Made by a program: the position numbers and the translations under genes
In this document: in pieces, positions 33,657-41,423 of the stretch
How positions within the stretch are numbered: position 1 is the first letter of the stretch
How the letters are laid out: every line of letters starts with the position of its first letter
The notes under the pieces: model-generated
Database searches by the model: none
What the model saw: the letters and a program-made list of their open reading frames with translations, nothing else
Told to the model about the DNA's origin: nothing
Assembly: GCA_002868905.1 (NCBI GenBank)
Contig: PKUA01000077.1
Location: 1 to 48,797 of the forward strand
Reading direction: 5' to 3'
Length of the DNA: 48,797 nt
DNA from: Desulfuromonas sp.
GTDB lineage: Bacteria > Desulfobacterota > Desulfuromonadia > Desulfuromonadales > Geothermobacteraceae

Positions 33657-34514
33657 ATGATGCAACTCCCCGAGAGTTTCGACCATCCGGTTGATCTCCC
33701 TTTCAATCATGCCGCGTTGCAGCGATATTTCGTGTTGGAGTCGCCCGACCATGATCCGGGGGGAAGCGGGTATCGCCTGCTGTTGCAGGGGGGGCGATTG
33801 CTCCTCTTGGCAGGAAACGGCAGCTTGCCGGAGGATGGAATCTCCGTTGCGGATACCAGCCCGCCACTCTATCTCGGCCGGTGGGATGGTCTCCCGCTAC
33901 GGGTTTCGACCCTCGCGAAGGAGGCGGATCTGCCGGAATCGCTGATTGCTGTCGACCTGACGGCCCAGCATCCGATGTTGTCGATTGAACTGCTCTCCAT
34001 CGGCGCCCTCGCCCGGCACATTCTCCACTGGGAGAAGAACAGCCGTTACTGCAGCCGCTGCGGCGGTGCCACAACAAGAGTTTTGCGGGAGTGGGGCAAA
34101 AGATGCGATGCCTGTGGCGCGCTGCACTACCCGCATCTCCACCCCTGTGTCATCGTATTGGTCCGGCGCCCGGGAGAGGTGTTGCTAACCAGAAAAGCGG
34201 AGTGGGCGCCGGGACGCTACAGCCTCGTCGCGGGCTTCCTCGATTTCGGCGAGTGCCTGGAGGAAGGGGTGAGGCGCGAGGTATTCGAGGAAACCGGGGT
34301 CGAGATTGACAATATCCGCTATGTCGGCAGTCAGGCCTGGCCGTTCCCGAGCCAGGTCATGTGCGGCTTCGTGGCCGATTATGTCAGTGGGGAGGTACGG
34401 GTCGAGGAAGACGAACTGGAGGATGCCCGTTGGTTTTCTCTGGATGACCTGCCCAAACTCCCCCCCCAACGCTCCATCGCACGGTTCATTCTCGATCGCT
34501 ACCTGGCTGGTTGA
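33657..34514 (+). CDS. nudC: NAD(H) pyrophosphatase / NAD-RNA decapping hydrolase NudC
   Basis: 285 aa. N-terminal domain, a four-cysteine zinc ribbon (CSRCGG and CDACGA, residues about 131-149), then the Nudix box with GFLDFGECLEEGVRREVFEE. The NudC hallmark SQAWPFPSQVM follows, where the family usually has SQPWPFPxS. It hydrolyses NADH and decaps NAD-RNA. Its 3' end overlaps the convergent DUF2141 gene by 16 bases. Confidence 0.93.
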   Translation: MMQLPESFDHPVDLPFNHAALQRYFVLESPDHDPGGSGYRLLLQGGRLLLLAGNGSLPEDGISVADTSPPLYLGRWDGLPLRVSTLAKEADLPESLIAVDLTAQHPMLSIELLSIGALARHILHWEKNSRYCSRCGGATTRVLREWGKRCDACGALHYPHLHPCVIVLVRRPGEVLLTRKAEWAPGRYSLVAGFLDFGECLEEGVRREVFEETGVEIDNIRYVGSQAWPFPSQVMCGFVADYVSGEVRVEEDELEDARWFSLDDLPKLPPQRSIARFILDRYLAG

Positions 34515-35056
34515 CCGAGCTGAGACTTTCTTTTCCCAAACGTGTCGTAACTTAGGGCAATTGCCAAGGGATGCAGTGATCTTACCAGCAGGATTCTCAC
34601 CTCCTGGAATTCCGGTGGACCAAACGTCACATCCGCCTTGCCGGAAAAACCGAAACCTTCGGTCGGTAGTCCCAGCAGGTTGCGGTCCATGATGCCGTTG
34701 TTGTTCTCATCGTGCAGGACACTGATCCCGTACCGTCCGTAAGGGAGTGGCTCGGTTGACAATGTCGCTTTGCCTTCGCTGATCGGGACTTCCAGGTTCG
34801 CGACGGCTCGATCCGTGTTGTCGGGAAAACCGTCGCTTCCGGCAAAGATGGAAACCAGTGCGGTCCCCTCGTCGCTTCTAAAACCGAAAATTTCAAATTG
34901 CAGTATCCCTTCGCCTTCGGGAAGGGTGTGTGGTTGCAAAGAAGGCGATGAATGGGCGCAGGCGGCCAGGAAGGAAACCGGCAACAGAATGAGAACGGTG
35001 CGCCAGATCGTGATGTTGCAATGGGTTTTAATTTTTGTCCATATTGAATTCAGCAT
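34499..35056 (-). CDS. DUF2141-family lipoprotein
   Basis: 185 aa. Long basic N-region, hydrophobic core and lipobox (FLAAC) place the lipid at Cys33. The mature DUF2141 domain has the family's VSIFAGSDGFPD, LPYGRYGISVLHDENNNGIMD and GLPTEGFGFS signature; the D-E-N-N-N-G turn could bind calcium. Exported, role unknown. The ATG at 35056 lacks a clear ribosome site and a shorter start is possible. Tail-to-tail overlap of 16 bases with nudC. Confidence 0.85.
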   Translation of the reverse strand: MLNSIWTKIKTHCNITIWRTVLILLPVSFLAACAHSSPSLQPHTLPEGEGILQFEIFGFRSDEGTALVSIFAGSDGFPDNTDRAVANLEVPISEGKATLSTEPLPYGRYGISVLHDENNNGIMDRNLLGLPTEGFGFSGKADVTFGPPEFQEVRILLVRSLHPLAIALSYDTFGKRKSQLGQPAR

Positions 35057-35167
35057 ATCGGCCTGATAGATTTGTAATCGTTCTGCCCAGTCCTGCCACC
35101 TTTAGGAAATTTGATAACAGGGGGGATGTTCCGCGTCGGTTGCCCCTGCCTGAAAAGAGGTTGTACC

Positions 35168-35377
35168 ATGCAAAAAATGATACTGCTGATTCCGCTGTTG
35201 TTGTTGGGTTGTACCATGCGGATGGCTGCGTTTGCGCCTCATCCCCCCGACAACGACGCTCATCGAAACCTCGCGGAAAATAAAGCCTGCTTCTCATGCC
35301 ACGATCCCGCCGCACTTAATAATCACCAGGCGAACGATAATTGCCTGCGTTGCCACCGTGTTGTCAAGGGGAGATGA
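35168..35377 (+). CDS. Small dihaem c-type cytochrome lipoprotein
   Basis: 69 aa. Signal MQKMILLIPLLLLGC with a lipobox cysteine at 15, then two CXXCH motifs, CFSCH and CLRCH, and additional His residues (HPPDNDAH, NNHQAND) that can serve as axial ligands. The mature protein would be one of the smallest dihaem cytochromes, anchored in a membrane and able to pass electrons to larger multihaem partners. AGAGG precedes the ATG. The next lipoprotein gene starts two bases after its stop, so they are co-translated. Confidence 0.8.
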   Translation: MQKMILLIPLLLLGCTMRMAAFAPHPPDNDAHRNLAENKACFSCHDPAALNNHQANDNCLRCHRVVKGR

Positions 35378-35378
35378 A

Positions 35379-35948
35379 ATGAAAACGAGATTGAGTATTG
35401 TATTGACGGCCCTTCTGTTAACGGCGTGCGGTCCGATAATCGGGGCCGGAATGGTAGCGGGTAACGGCGTCAAGGATTTCAAGGTCGTCTCCGGCGATCT
35501 GCAGGATTTGCAGATCGGCAGCCGCCTGGTGCTGCTCAGCCCATTCGCCAAGACGTCCCAGTCGTTTTATATCTGTCGCGGTGAGGACGCCTCCGAGTTT
35601 GCCGATGCATTTAACGCAGCAGGCCTGTTTGTCGCCGAGGTCGCCTTCGGCGAACCTGAAGGACGGAATCTGCGCGAGGTTGAAAAATTACAGGCACTGT
35701 CGCCGGCGGACCTGCAGAGTCAATTGGCGTTGTCTGCCGCGCCCCAGGTTCTGCTGACAGGAACCATACTGAAGCGCGAAACAGTGGCGGCTCCGGTTCA
35801 GGGTGTGCTGATGAAGGTTGCCTATCGTCTCGAATTCCTGCGGCTTGATGACGGGATGAAGACCGTGGTCGAGGTCGCTGTTCAGGACCACTTCCAGGAT
35901 TGTATTGCCACTGCGGTCAAGGAATTGCTGCGGCGGAAGGGCATTTGA
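35379..35948 (+). CDS. Predicted lipoprotein, unknown function
   Basis: 189 aa. Signal MKTRLSIVLTALLLTACGP with lipobox LTAC. The mature part reads as a mixed alpha/beta domain: DLQIGSRLVLLSPFAKTS, FYICRGEDASEFADAFNAAG, VLLTGTILKRE and a C-terminal FQDCIATAVKELLRR helix. This resembles lipoproteins that assemble at the outer membrane (a CsgG-like TolB-N type layout), but I do not claim the family. The ATG at 35379 follows AAGGGGAG. The open frame to 35232 overlaps the dihaem gene in another frame and is not real. Confidence 0.8.
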   Translation: MKTRLSIVLTALLLTACGPIIGAGMVAGNGVKDFKVVSGDLQDLQIGSRLVLLSPFAKTSQSFYICRGEDASEFADAFNAAGLFVAEVAFGEPEGRNLREVEKLQALSPADLQSQLALSAAPQVLLTGTILKRETVAAPVQGVLMKVAYRLEFLRLDDGMKTVVEVAVQDHFQDCIATAVKELLRRKGI

Positions 35949-36006
35949 GAAAAATGGTCGACGATCACCGACGTTGGCACCTTTCCTTTCTGAGCCGGAA
36001 TTTATT

Positions 36007-36246
36007 GTGACATCGTTTAACCATTGCTGCTATCGACTCCCTCCCGAGGAGATCGCTTACGTCCGTTTTGTCCTGGAAAGCTACGACGGGATCGGATGGA
36101 TTCGGACCCTCGATCCGCGAGTTGGACTGGTCGAGATTTCCTATCCCGCCTGCCAGGCCGCTGATGCGGACAGGCTGTTAAAGGCAATTGCGGACGAAAC
36201 CGGCATGTCTCCGGTCGATTTTCCTGGCGATTATCATCCCCTTTGA
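36007..36246 (+). CDS. DUF4911 domain protein
   Basis: 79 aa. RLPPEEIAYVRFVLESYDGI and VGLVEISYP are the DUF4911 signature seen in Geobacter-group and clostridial genomes; the fold is a small alpha/beta sandwich of unknown role. The start is GTG at 36007 (a weak GGA site lies upstream); the in-frame codons before it read through the intergenic gap and look random. Confidence 0.7.
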   Translation: MTSFNHCCYRLPPEEIAYVRFVLESYDGIGWIRTLDPRVGLVEISYPACQAADADRLLKAIADETGMSPVDFPGDYHPL

Positions 36247-36812
36247 ACCCCTCCCCCTGAAAGTTTATTTTACGAAGGCTCCGCTGTTGAACCGACTGGA
36301 AACCCGTGGTGATGGTTGGGTATCGGTTGCAAGGGCGGGATTCCCGATTTGCCCCCCGAGTCAGGAGATAAAAAAACCCCCGACTGGGGAGAGCCGGGGG
36401 GTCGCAAAGTGATCTCTTTTATTGCTTTGGGGTATCAGCCTGCTCTGGAGGAGGTTTGACGGCTGAAAAAAGAGATACCGCGAAAGAAATCGAAGATGAT
36501 GGTTTTTGTTTCGCTATTTTAGTCGAGCTAAAATTTATTTAGTAAAAATAATGATGATTGTGGGTCGCGTCAAGAAAAAAATGCCCAGACCAGTGTGAGT
36601 CCATTAAGTGGTCTGACCGGTTTTGTGCCTCGTCCTTTGGCCGGGTGCCTCTGTCTTCGCTGGTGTGGAATTCGCTTGTTTCACCTTTATCAAAACGGGT
36701 TGCCTAAACCCTGACGGTGGACAGTTATGACAACATGTCCAGCGGCAGGCAAATAATAGAAATTGGCGGTTCGAACCATTTCCTTAAATGTTCGGCAGTC
36801 CTGAACAATGGT
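36247..36812. other. Non-coding region, AT-rich in the middle
   Basis: 566 bases without a gene I can support. It holds the minus-strand terminator at 36370-36400, a pair of complementary blocks around 36411-36478 (atctctttt with aaaaagagat; cagcc with ggctg), and an AT-rich stretch 36510-36560. Any transcript ending at that terminator starts somewhere in this region or beyond. Confidence 0.6.
36370..36400 (-). terminator. Strong minus-strand rho-independent terminator without an upstream gene
   Basis: On the minus strand, 36392-36400 pairs with 36377-36385 in a 9-bp GC-rich stem. The only non-Watson-Crick position is a G-U on the minus strand, while it would be an A-C mismatch on the plus strand. 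Seven T follow (complement of A 36370-36376). The nearest gene, DUF4911, is on the other strand, so the terminator implies a minus-strand transcript. Confidence 0.75.
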
Positions 36813-37024
36813 AATGCCATCTCTGCTGTTGCCATCACCGCAGCGGCAAGCCCGGCCTTGCCGCCGACCCTTTCTTCAGCAGTAGCATTAACGGAGACTG
36901 TCCTCTCGAGTCGATTTCACCAGTAGTCGATTCCGGCATCACAGGCGGGGCTCCAAGCGACGATCTTGACGGCAATATCCGTTGCGACGGATGGCCCGAC
37001 ATGGTTTCGGTCGGGGCCGGCTGA
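36813..37024 (+). pseudogene. Remnant of the C-terminal end of a beta-helix protein
   Basis: Open frame of about 70 codons ending TGA at 37022-37024, with no start codon. It reads GKPGLAADPFFSSSING, then SPVVDSG, then PSDDLDGNIR and PDMVSVGAG. This is the same closing pattern as the beta-helix ends of the large downstream gene (DPLFVDA, SPVIDQ, PADDLDGNLRP, DDMGAYEY). In-frame stops interrupt it upstream (36728, 36783, 36810), so only the tail survives. It lies 0.5 kb upstream of, and on the same strand as, its intact relative. Confidence 0.7.
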
Positions 37025-37553
37025 TCGGCATTCGAGTGGTCTCTACAAGAGAGGCCCTTCCTGATTTTTCCCCGGTGTTTCACAGGTTTTTTCTTTTTAC
37101 CTTCAGCACCTCACCGTCTTTCGTTTCTCGTCAACCGCCCCCAATCGCATACCCTTTCATGCACAGCAATTTAAATTGACATATGGGCTAATATGTTGTG
37201 ACAAGGGTTTCCCTCTGCAGGGGGTTAGTGTTGAATTGACCGGCGCGCAAATTGCAAATTATTGGTTATTATTGGACGTAAGCAGTTGATTTACTGTTGT
37301 AATATATTGGATTATTTAGAAATGTATATAGTCTGTGGAGGGGGGAGTTGGTGAGGCCTGAGGGGTGGTAAAATAGCAAGCAATAATAATTTACCGTAAG
37401 TTAGTATTGTTTTCTGATGGCGCTTGCGGTATAAAGTCTTCGTCAAATGACGTGAATCCGGCGGGAATTCAGCCAAATGGCAATTTTTGGAAGGTAGGTC
37501 AGAGACGGTTTTAGGTGGAAGACAAGTTGGGATTCGGCGAACTGGTACCTAGA
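37025..37553 (+). promoter_or_regulatory. Long AT-rich leader and control region of the megacytochrome gene
   Basis: 529 bases without a gene. It contains a sigma-54-like element at 37241-37256 and two short hairpins or operators, cgtca-aa-tgacg (37441-37452) and gcca-aa-tggc near 37470. I looked for GEMM (c-di-GMP) riboswitch landmarks, common before Geobacter cytochromes, and did not find them. If transcription starts near 37270, the leader is nearly 290 bases, long enough for RNA-level control. Confidence 0.45.
37241..37256 (+). promoter_or_regulatory. Candidate sigma-54 (-24/-12) promoter
   Basis: CGGCGCG-caaa-TTGCA fits the TGGCACG-N4-TTGCA consensus with two mismatches and keeps the invariant GG-N10-GC spacing. 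It lies about 300 bases before the cytochrome start codon. A sigma-54 activator gene exists at 15476-18292, but no link to it is shown. Confidence 0.35.
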
Positions 37554-40500
37554 ATGAAAAAGATATTAATCAATATAATTCTAATAAGTTGCCTGACATG
37601 TTGTTTGGCCGCAGCGGCAGAGCGGGTTCATAATTTCGAGTGCCAGGGGTGCCACCGGAGCGGGGTCTCTCTGGTGACCATGACCAGCAACCTCTGCCTC
37701 GACTGTCATGACATCTCCGGTGGCCCCATAACCATGCTTGACGGGAGTTCGGTTTCCCCTTCAGGCCGCTTCAATATAGGGGATGCAAGTAATCTTTACG
37801 GAAATAATTCGCTTATGGCGAGGCAGACTTCGCACAACTGGATCGCATGTGACTGCAATGACTCTGCGGGAGCCGCTGCCCCGGTCAGCCGTTACTTTTA
37901 CGGTCGCATCGCTTATTCGCGCGGTTACGTTGCCTGCAGTCGTTGCCATAACCCGCATGGCTTTAAAGAGACCGACCCGACCCTGCTGAAACTCCCCCCG
38001 ACGGTGACCAACCCGGAGGACGGCGAACCTTATGGGCCGGAGGATCTCTGTCTCGACTGTCATCGTGAATGGAATGTGACCGGTAACCATGGGCTCGAAA
38101 CACATCCACTGGTTGACGATTACGCTGCCGTCGCCGCCACGCGTGCGGGTTGGCTGAAGCCTTTACCGGAGAGCGGCGGTGATGGCAACGAAGGGGATAT
38201 TCGCCTGCTTGACGGTGGGGTGACCTGCACCAGCTGCCACGGGATTCATCACACCGACTCAGATTCCACCACCTGCGACGATCTCGGATCGAGCATGAAC
38301 AACGCTGATGGTCGCATCCTGCGGGCTGACGGTCCGGAAAACGAATGTGTCGACAACTCCCTCTGCCAGGCATGCCATACCTACGAAAAGCATGGCAGTG
38401 ACGACGGTAGTCCGATCGGTTGCATGGTCTGCCACGGTAGTCACGAACATGATTCATCTGGTCTGCCGAATTACTTCATGCTGAAAAAGCAGGTCACGCT
38501 GGTGACGCCGAAATCTGGAGTCGAAGAGACCGTCAACCTGAATTACACGAGTTATCCGCCGCCGGATAACTTCAATCTGGTCTGCCTCAGTTGTCACAAC
38601 ATGCCGGGTGCACACGATGTCGGTGCATCCTGCTCGGGTTGTCATTCTCACACCGACGGTTTCGGCCATGGCAGTGGTGGCAGCGGTGTGGGGTGCGTCG
38701 AATGCCACGGGCACGATCTCGGAACTCAATATGATCCGGATATGATGCTCCCTTATTCCGCCGGAGCGCAGGCGAGCCAGGGCCGAGGGACCGCCCAGAG
38801 CCACTCGACCCATACCGAGGTCGACAGCGATGATCAGCGCGGACCCGGCATCTATTGCGACAGTTGTCACGACACCGCCAATTTCCCTTATTTCAAGTCG
38901 GGGACAGACGGCAACGGCGACGGCAAGTACGATCTGGCCGAAACCGACGTCTGCGATACGTGTCACTCCCCGGGTGGCAGCTATGACGGTTTGGACGATG
39001 CGGCGGTTGGCGCCAAGGTCAACTGGGAGACTGGAATTTACGCCGGAGACGGCAGCTTGCAAAGCGGCAAGGAGAAGTGGTGCGCGACCTGTCACGACGA
39101 GTCGCCTTCGGTCGTAGAGAGCATTTCGGCACCGAACGTGATCGGTGCCGAGGAAGGTTCCTACATCTACGGTTCCGGCTGGGGTTACTACAAGACCGGA
39201 CATGGTCTCCCGGCAGGTGAAACATACGCCTCCAAGGGCGGCATCGAGTCTGTTTCCGGGCGGCCGATCGAATGCGGCGAATGTCATGATCTTTCGACGG
39301 CCCACGTCGACGGTCTCGCCAGGACCTTCGATGACGTTAACAGCAGCGATACCGACCCGAGCATGTATCGCCAGGGCTACCGGCTGAAACTGGTTGACGG
39401 CGAAGAGCCGATGCAGATCCCCTGGAAACCGGGCTCCCAGCCGAATGAACCGGACACCTACAAGTTATGCGCAGAATGTCATAACACCCGGCCGTTTACA
39501 GGCGGCGCCAAGGACGAGACCAACTTTATCTCGACATCTTCAGACGGTACCCGCAACAGGCATTACACCCACATGATCATGAATAGCGCCTGGTGGTCGC
39601 CGGATTATGAAGTCCTTGGTGGGGTCAATACGAGCCGGCCCATTTGCGTCACCTGTCATAACGTGCACGGTTCGACCCAGCTTGCCATGGTCAGAGACGG
39701 CAAGCTCATTGGCCAGGAGCCGGGCCTGAAGGTGTGGTATTACAATGACGACACAACCCTGGTCAATGAAGCTAACTCGGATCCGCCTGACCCTGAAGAC
39801 ACCCCCCTTGCCGCTAGTGATGGCTCAGTAAGGCGAGCCTGGACCTCCAGGTATCTCTGCAACCATTGTCACAGTAATAACAATACGATCAAAGAGCCCT
39901 GGAGCCCCGTCCAGGAAACCTCGGTGGCACCCACCCTTGAGTGGAGCGGTGAGAGCGGTTTCACGGCAGACGGCGCCAACCCTGACAGTGGCCCTTCGGG
40001 AAGTTCATATGCCTTCCGGGTCAAATACGCCGATCTGAACAACGAAGGCCCAGTCGCTCCCGGCTATATCAACCTCCTGATCGATGCCGACAACGACGGC
40101 GTGGCAGACGCAACCTATTCGCTGGAGGGGATCGAAGATGGTGATGTCAATTATCTGAATGGAAAGATCTATTCCAAGACCCTGACCCTGACAAAAACCG
40201 GGAGCAGTTCGATCGGTTATAAATTTGCAGCCCGGGATGAAACGGGCCTCGATGCAACCGGCCAGCCGACAAACTGGAGCACAGTCACGTTGTTGAACAA
40301 CGCCCCGGTTCTCGCCTGGACCGATGAGGAGGACTACGAAAGTGACGGTGTCAACCCGGATCGAGGGGCCAACGGTTCAGATTTCACCTTCCGGGTTCTG
40401 TACTCGGATGCGGACGGCGAATGTCCGGATACCGACGGTGTTGATGTCGTTGTCGATGGAACAAGCTATGAACTGACCCAGAATGACGGTGCATCCTGCG

Positions 40501-41423
40501 CAACGGGGCGGATTTATTACCAGCCAGTTACCCTGGGCACCACCGGTGACCTCGATTACCATTTCCTCGCCAGAGATGCCGCGGGTACAGCAGCTACAGG
40601 CGAGCCGACGTCTCCCCATACGGTCACGGTCCTCGGCACCTCCAACAATCCCCCGTCACTCGCATGGGCGCCCGATACCTGCCGGGCGGAAGGTGTGAAG
40701 CCGGCCTACGGGGCGATAGGCGCCGACTTCGAGTTCGTTGTCCAATACACAGACCCTGACGGTGGTTGCCCCGCTGCGGCCGATGCGGTCCAGGTTACAA
40801 TCGACGGCAGCACGAGCAATATGGTTGAAGTCGACTCCGGCGACAACGATTGCTCCGATGGCAAATTGTACACCTACACGACGGCTTTAAGCAGTGTGGG
40901 GACCTTCTACTACAACTTCTCGGCGACCGATGACGGTGGAGCCGCGGCGTTTGGTGAGCCGACGGCTGTATCGACCTACCAGGTTGAGGTTGTCGATGCT
41001 TACAAAGTCAGACCTGCCGGTGGCAGTGGGTGGTACACAACGATTCAGGCCGGTGTGGACGCAGCAATTGACCCAAGTCCTGTCAAGGAAGTCCTGGTCT
41101 ATGAGGGGGACTACAACGAGCGACTCAATCTCTGGACCGGGACGTATTCCAACATTGAAGTACGCTCGGTCTGTGGTCCGGATGCAACCACCATGAGATA
41201 TGACGGCAATGAGGTTGTCTTCCTGCAGAACGTATCGGGTGTCGTCATTGACGGTTTCGATATCACCAGTGTCACCGCCGATGGTTCCCTGACCGGAGTC
41301 CGCTCAAACTCCGGCAGTGTAACGATCAATGACTGCAGGATTCACGGCCACCACAATACCGGGCGCGGCGGAGCCATCGTGGCCGGTACCTCCACATCGA
41401 TTTTCACGGTCACCAATTCATAA
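37554..41423 (+). CDS. 17-haem c-type cytochrome with Ig-like modules, N-terminal part of an interrupted megaprotein
   Basis: 1289 aa before the TAA at 41421. Signal peptide 1-22 (MKKILINIILISCLTCCLAA). Residues 30-773 hold 17 CXXCH haem sites, from CQGCH to CNHCH, with many spare His for axial ligation. Three copies of an Ig-like module follow (about 39930-41000; pattern W-x(4-7)-Y-x(2)-DG-x(2)-P...F-x-FRV-x-Y), then KVRPAGGSGWYTTIQ opens a right-handed beta-helix at residue about 1151. The chain stops inside that helix at TVTNS, where sister repeats continue with V or T. The exported protein probably acts at the cell surface in electron transfer. The ATG at 37554 is chosen for the signal peptide; its ribosome site is weak, and an in-frame GTG lies at 37515. 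Confidence 0.88.
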   Translation: MKKILINIILISCLTCCLAAAAERVHNFECQGCHRSGVSLVTMTSNLCLDCHDISGGPITMLDGSSVSPSGRFNIGDASNLYGNNSLMARQTSHNWIACDCNDSAGAAAPVSRYFYGRIAYSRGYVACSRCHNPHGFKETDPTLLKLPPTVTNPEDGEPYGPEDLCLDCHREWNVTGNHGLETHPLVDDYAAVAATRAGWLKPLPESGGDGNEGDIRLLDGGVTCTSCHGIHHTDSDSTTCDDLGSSMNNADGRILRADGPENECVDNSLCQACHTYEKHGSDDGSPIGCMVCHGSHEHDSSGLPNYFMLKKQVTLVTPKSGVEETVNLNYTSYPPPDNFNLVCLSCHNMPGAHDVGASCSGCHSHTDGFGHGSGGSGVGCVECHGHDLGTQYDPDMMLPYSAGAQASQGRGTAQSHSTHTEVDSDDQRGPGIYCDSCHDTANFPYFKSGTDGNGDGKYDLAETDVCDTCHSPGGSYDGLDDAAVGAKVNWETGIYAGDGSLQSGKEKWCATCHDESPSVVESISAPNVIGAEEGSYIYGSGWGYYKTGHGLPAGETYASKGGIESVSGRPIECGECHDLSTAHVDGLARTFDDVNSSDTDPSMYRQGYRLKLVDGEEPMQIPWKPGSQPNEPDTYKLCAECHNTRPFTGGAKDETNFISTSSDGTRNRHYTHMIMNSAWWSPDYEVLGGVNTSRPICVTCHNVHGSTQLAMVRDGKLIGQEPGLKVWYYNDDTTLVNEANSDPPDPEDTPLAASDGSVRRAWTSRYLCNHCHSNNNTIKEPWSPVQETSVAPTLEWSGESGFTADGANPDSGPSGSSYAFRVKYADLNNEGPVAPGYINLLIDADNDGVADATYSLEGIEDGDVNYLNGKIYSKTLTLTKTGSSSIGYKFAARDETGLDATGQPTNWSTVTLLNNAPVLAWTDEEDYESDGVNPDRGANGSDFTFRVLYSDADGECPDTDGVDVVVDGTSYELTQNDGASCATGRIYYQPVTLGTTGDLDYHFLARDAAGTAATGEPTSPHTVTVLGTSNNPPSLAWAPDTCRAEGVKPAYGAIGADFEFVVQYTDPDGGCPAAADAVQVTIDGSTSNMVEVDSGDNDCSDGKLYTYTTALSSVGTFYYNFSATDDGGAAAFGEPTAVSTYQVEVVDAYKVRPAGGSGWYTTIQAGVDAAIDPSPVKEVLVYEGDYNERLNLWTGTYSNIEVRSVCGPDATTMRYDGNEVVFLQNVSGVVIDGFDITSVTADGSLTGVRSNSGSVTINDCRIHGHHNTGRGGAIVAGTSTSIFTVTNS

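Noticed and set aside
36419-36538. 39-codon minus-strand frame ending before the orphan terminator
   Set aside because: No start codon or ribosome site; composition dominated by Lys/Ser/Pro. Position before a terminator is suggestive only.
37025-37553. c-di-GMP (GEMM) riboswitch before the cytochrome
   Set aside because: Expected for this bacterial group, but the GCAAACC and CGCAAAGCC-type landmarks are absent.
41421-41423. TAA as a recoded codon (selenocysteine or pyrrolysine)
   Set aside because: Those use TGA and TAG. TAA is a normal stop for intact genes in this window and no recoding element is visible.
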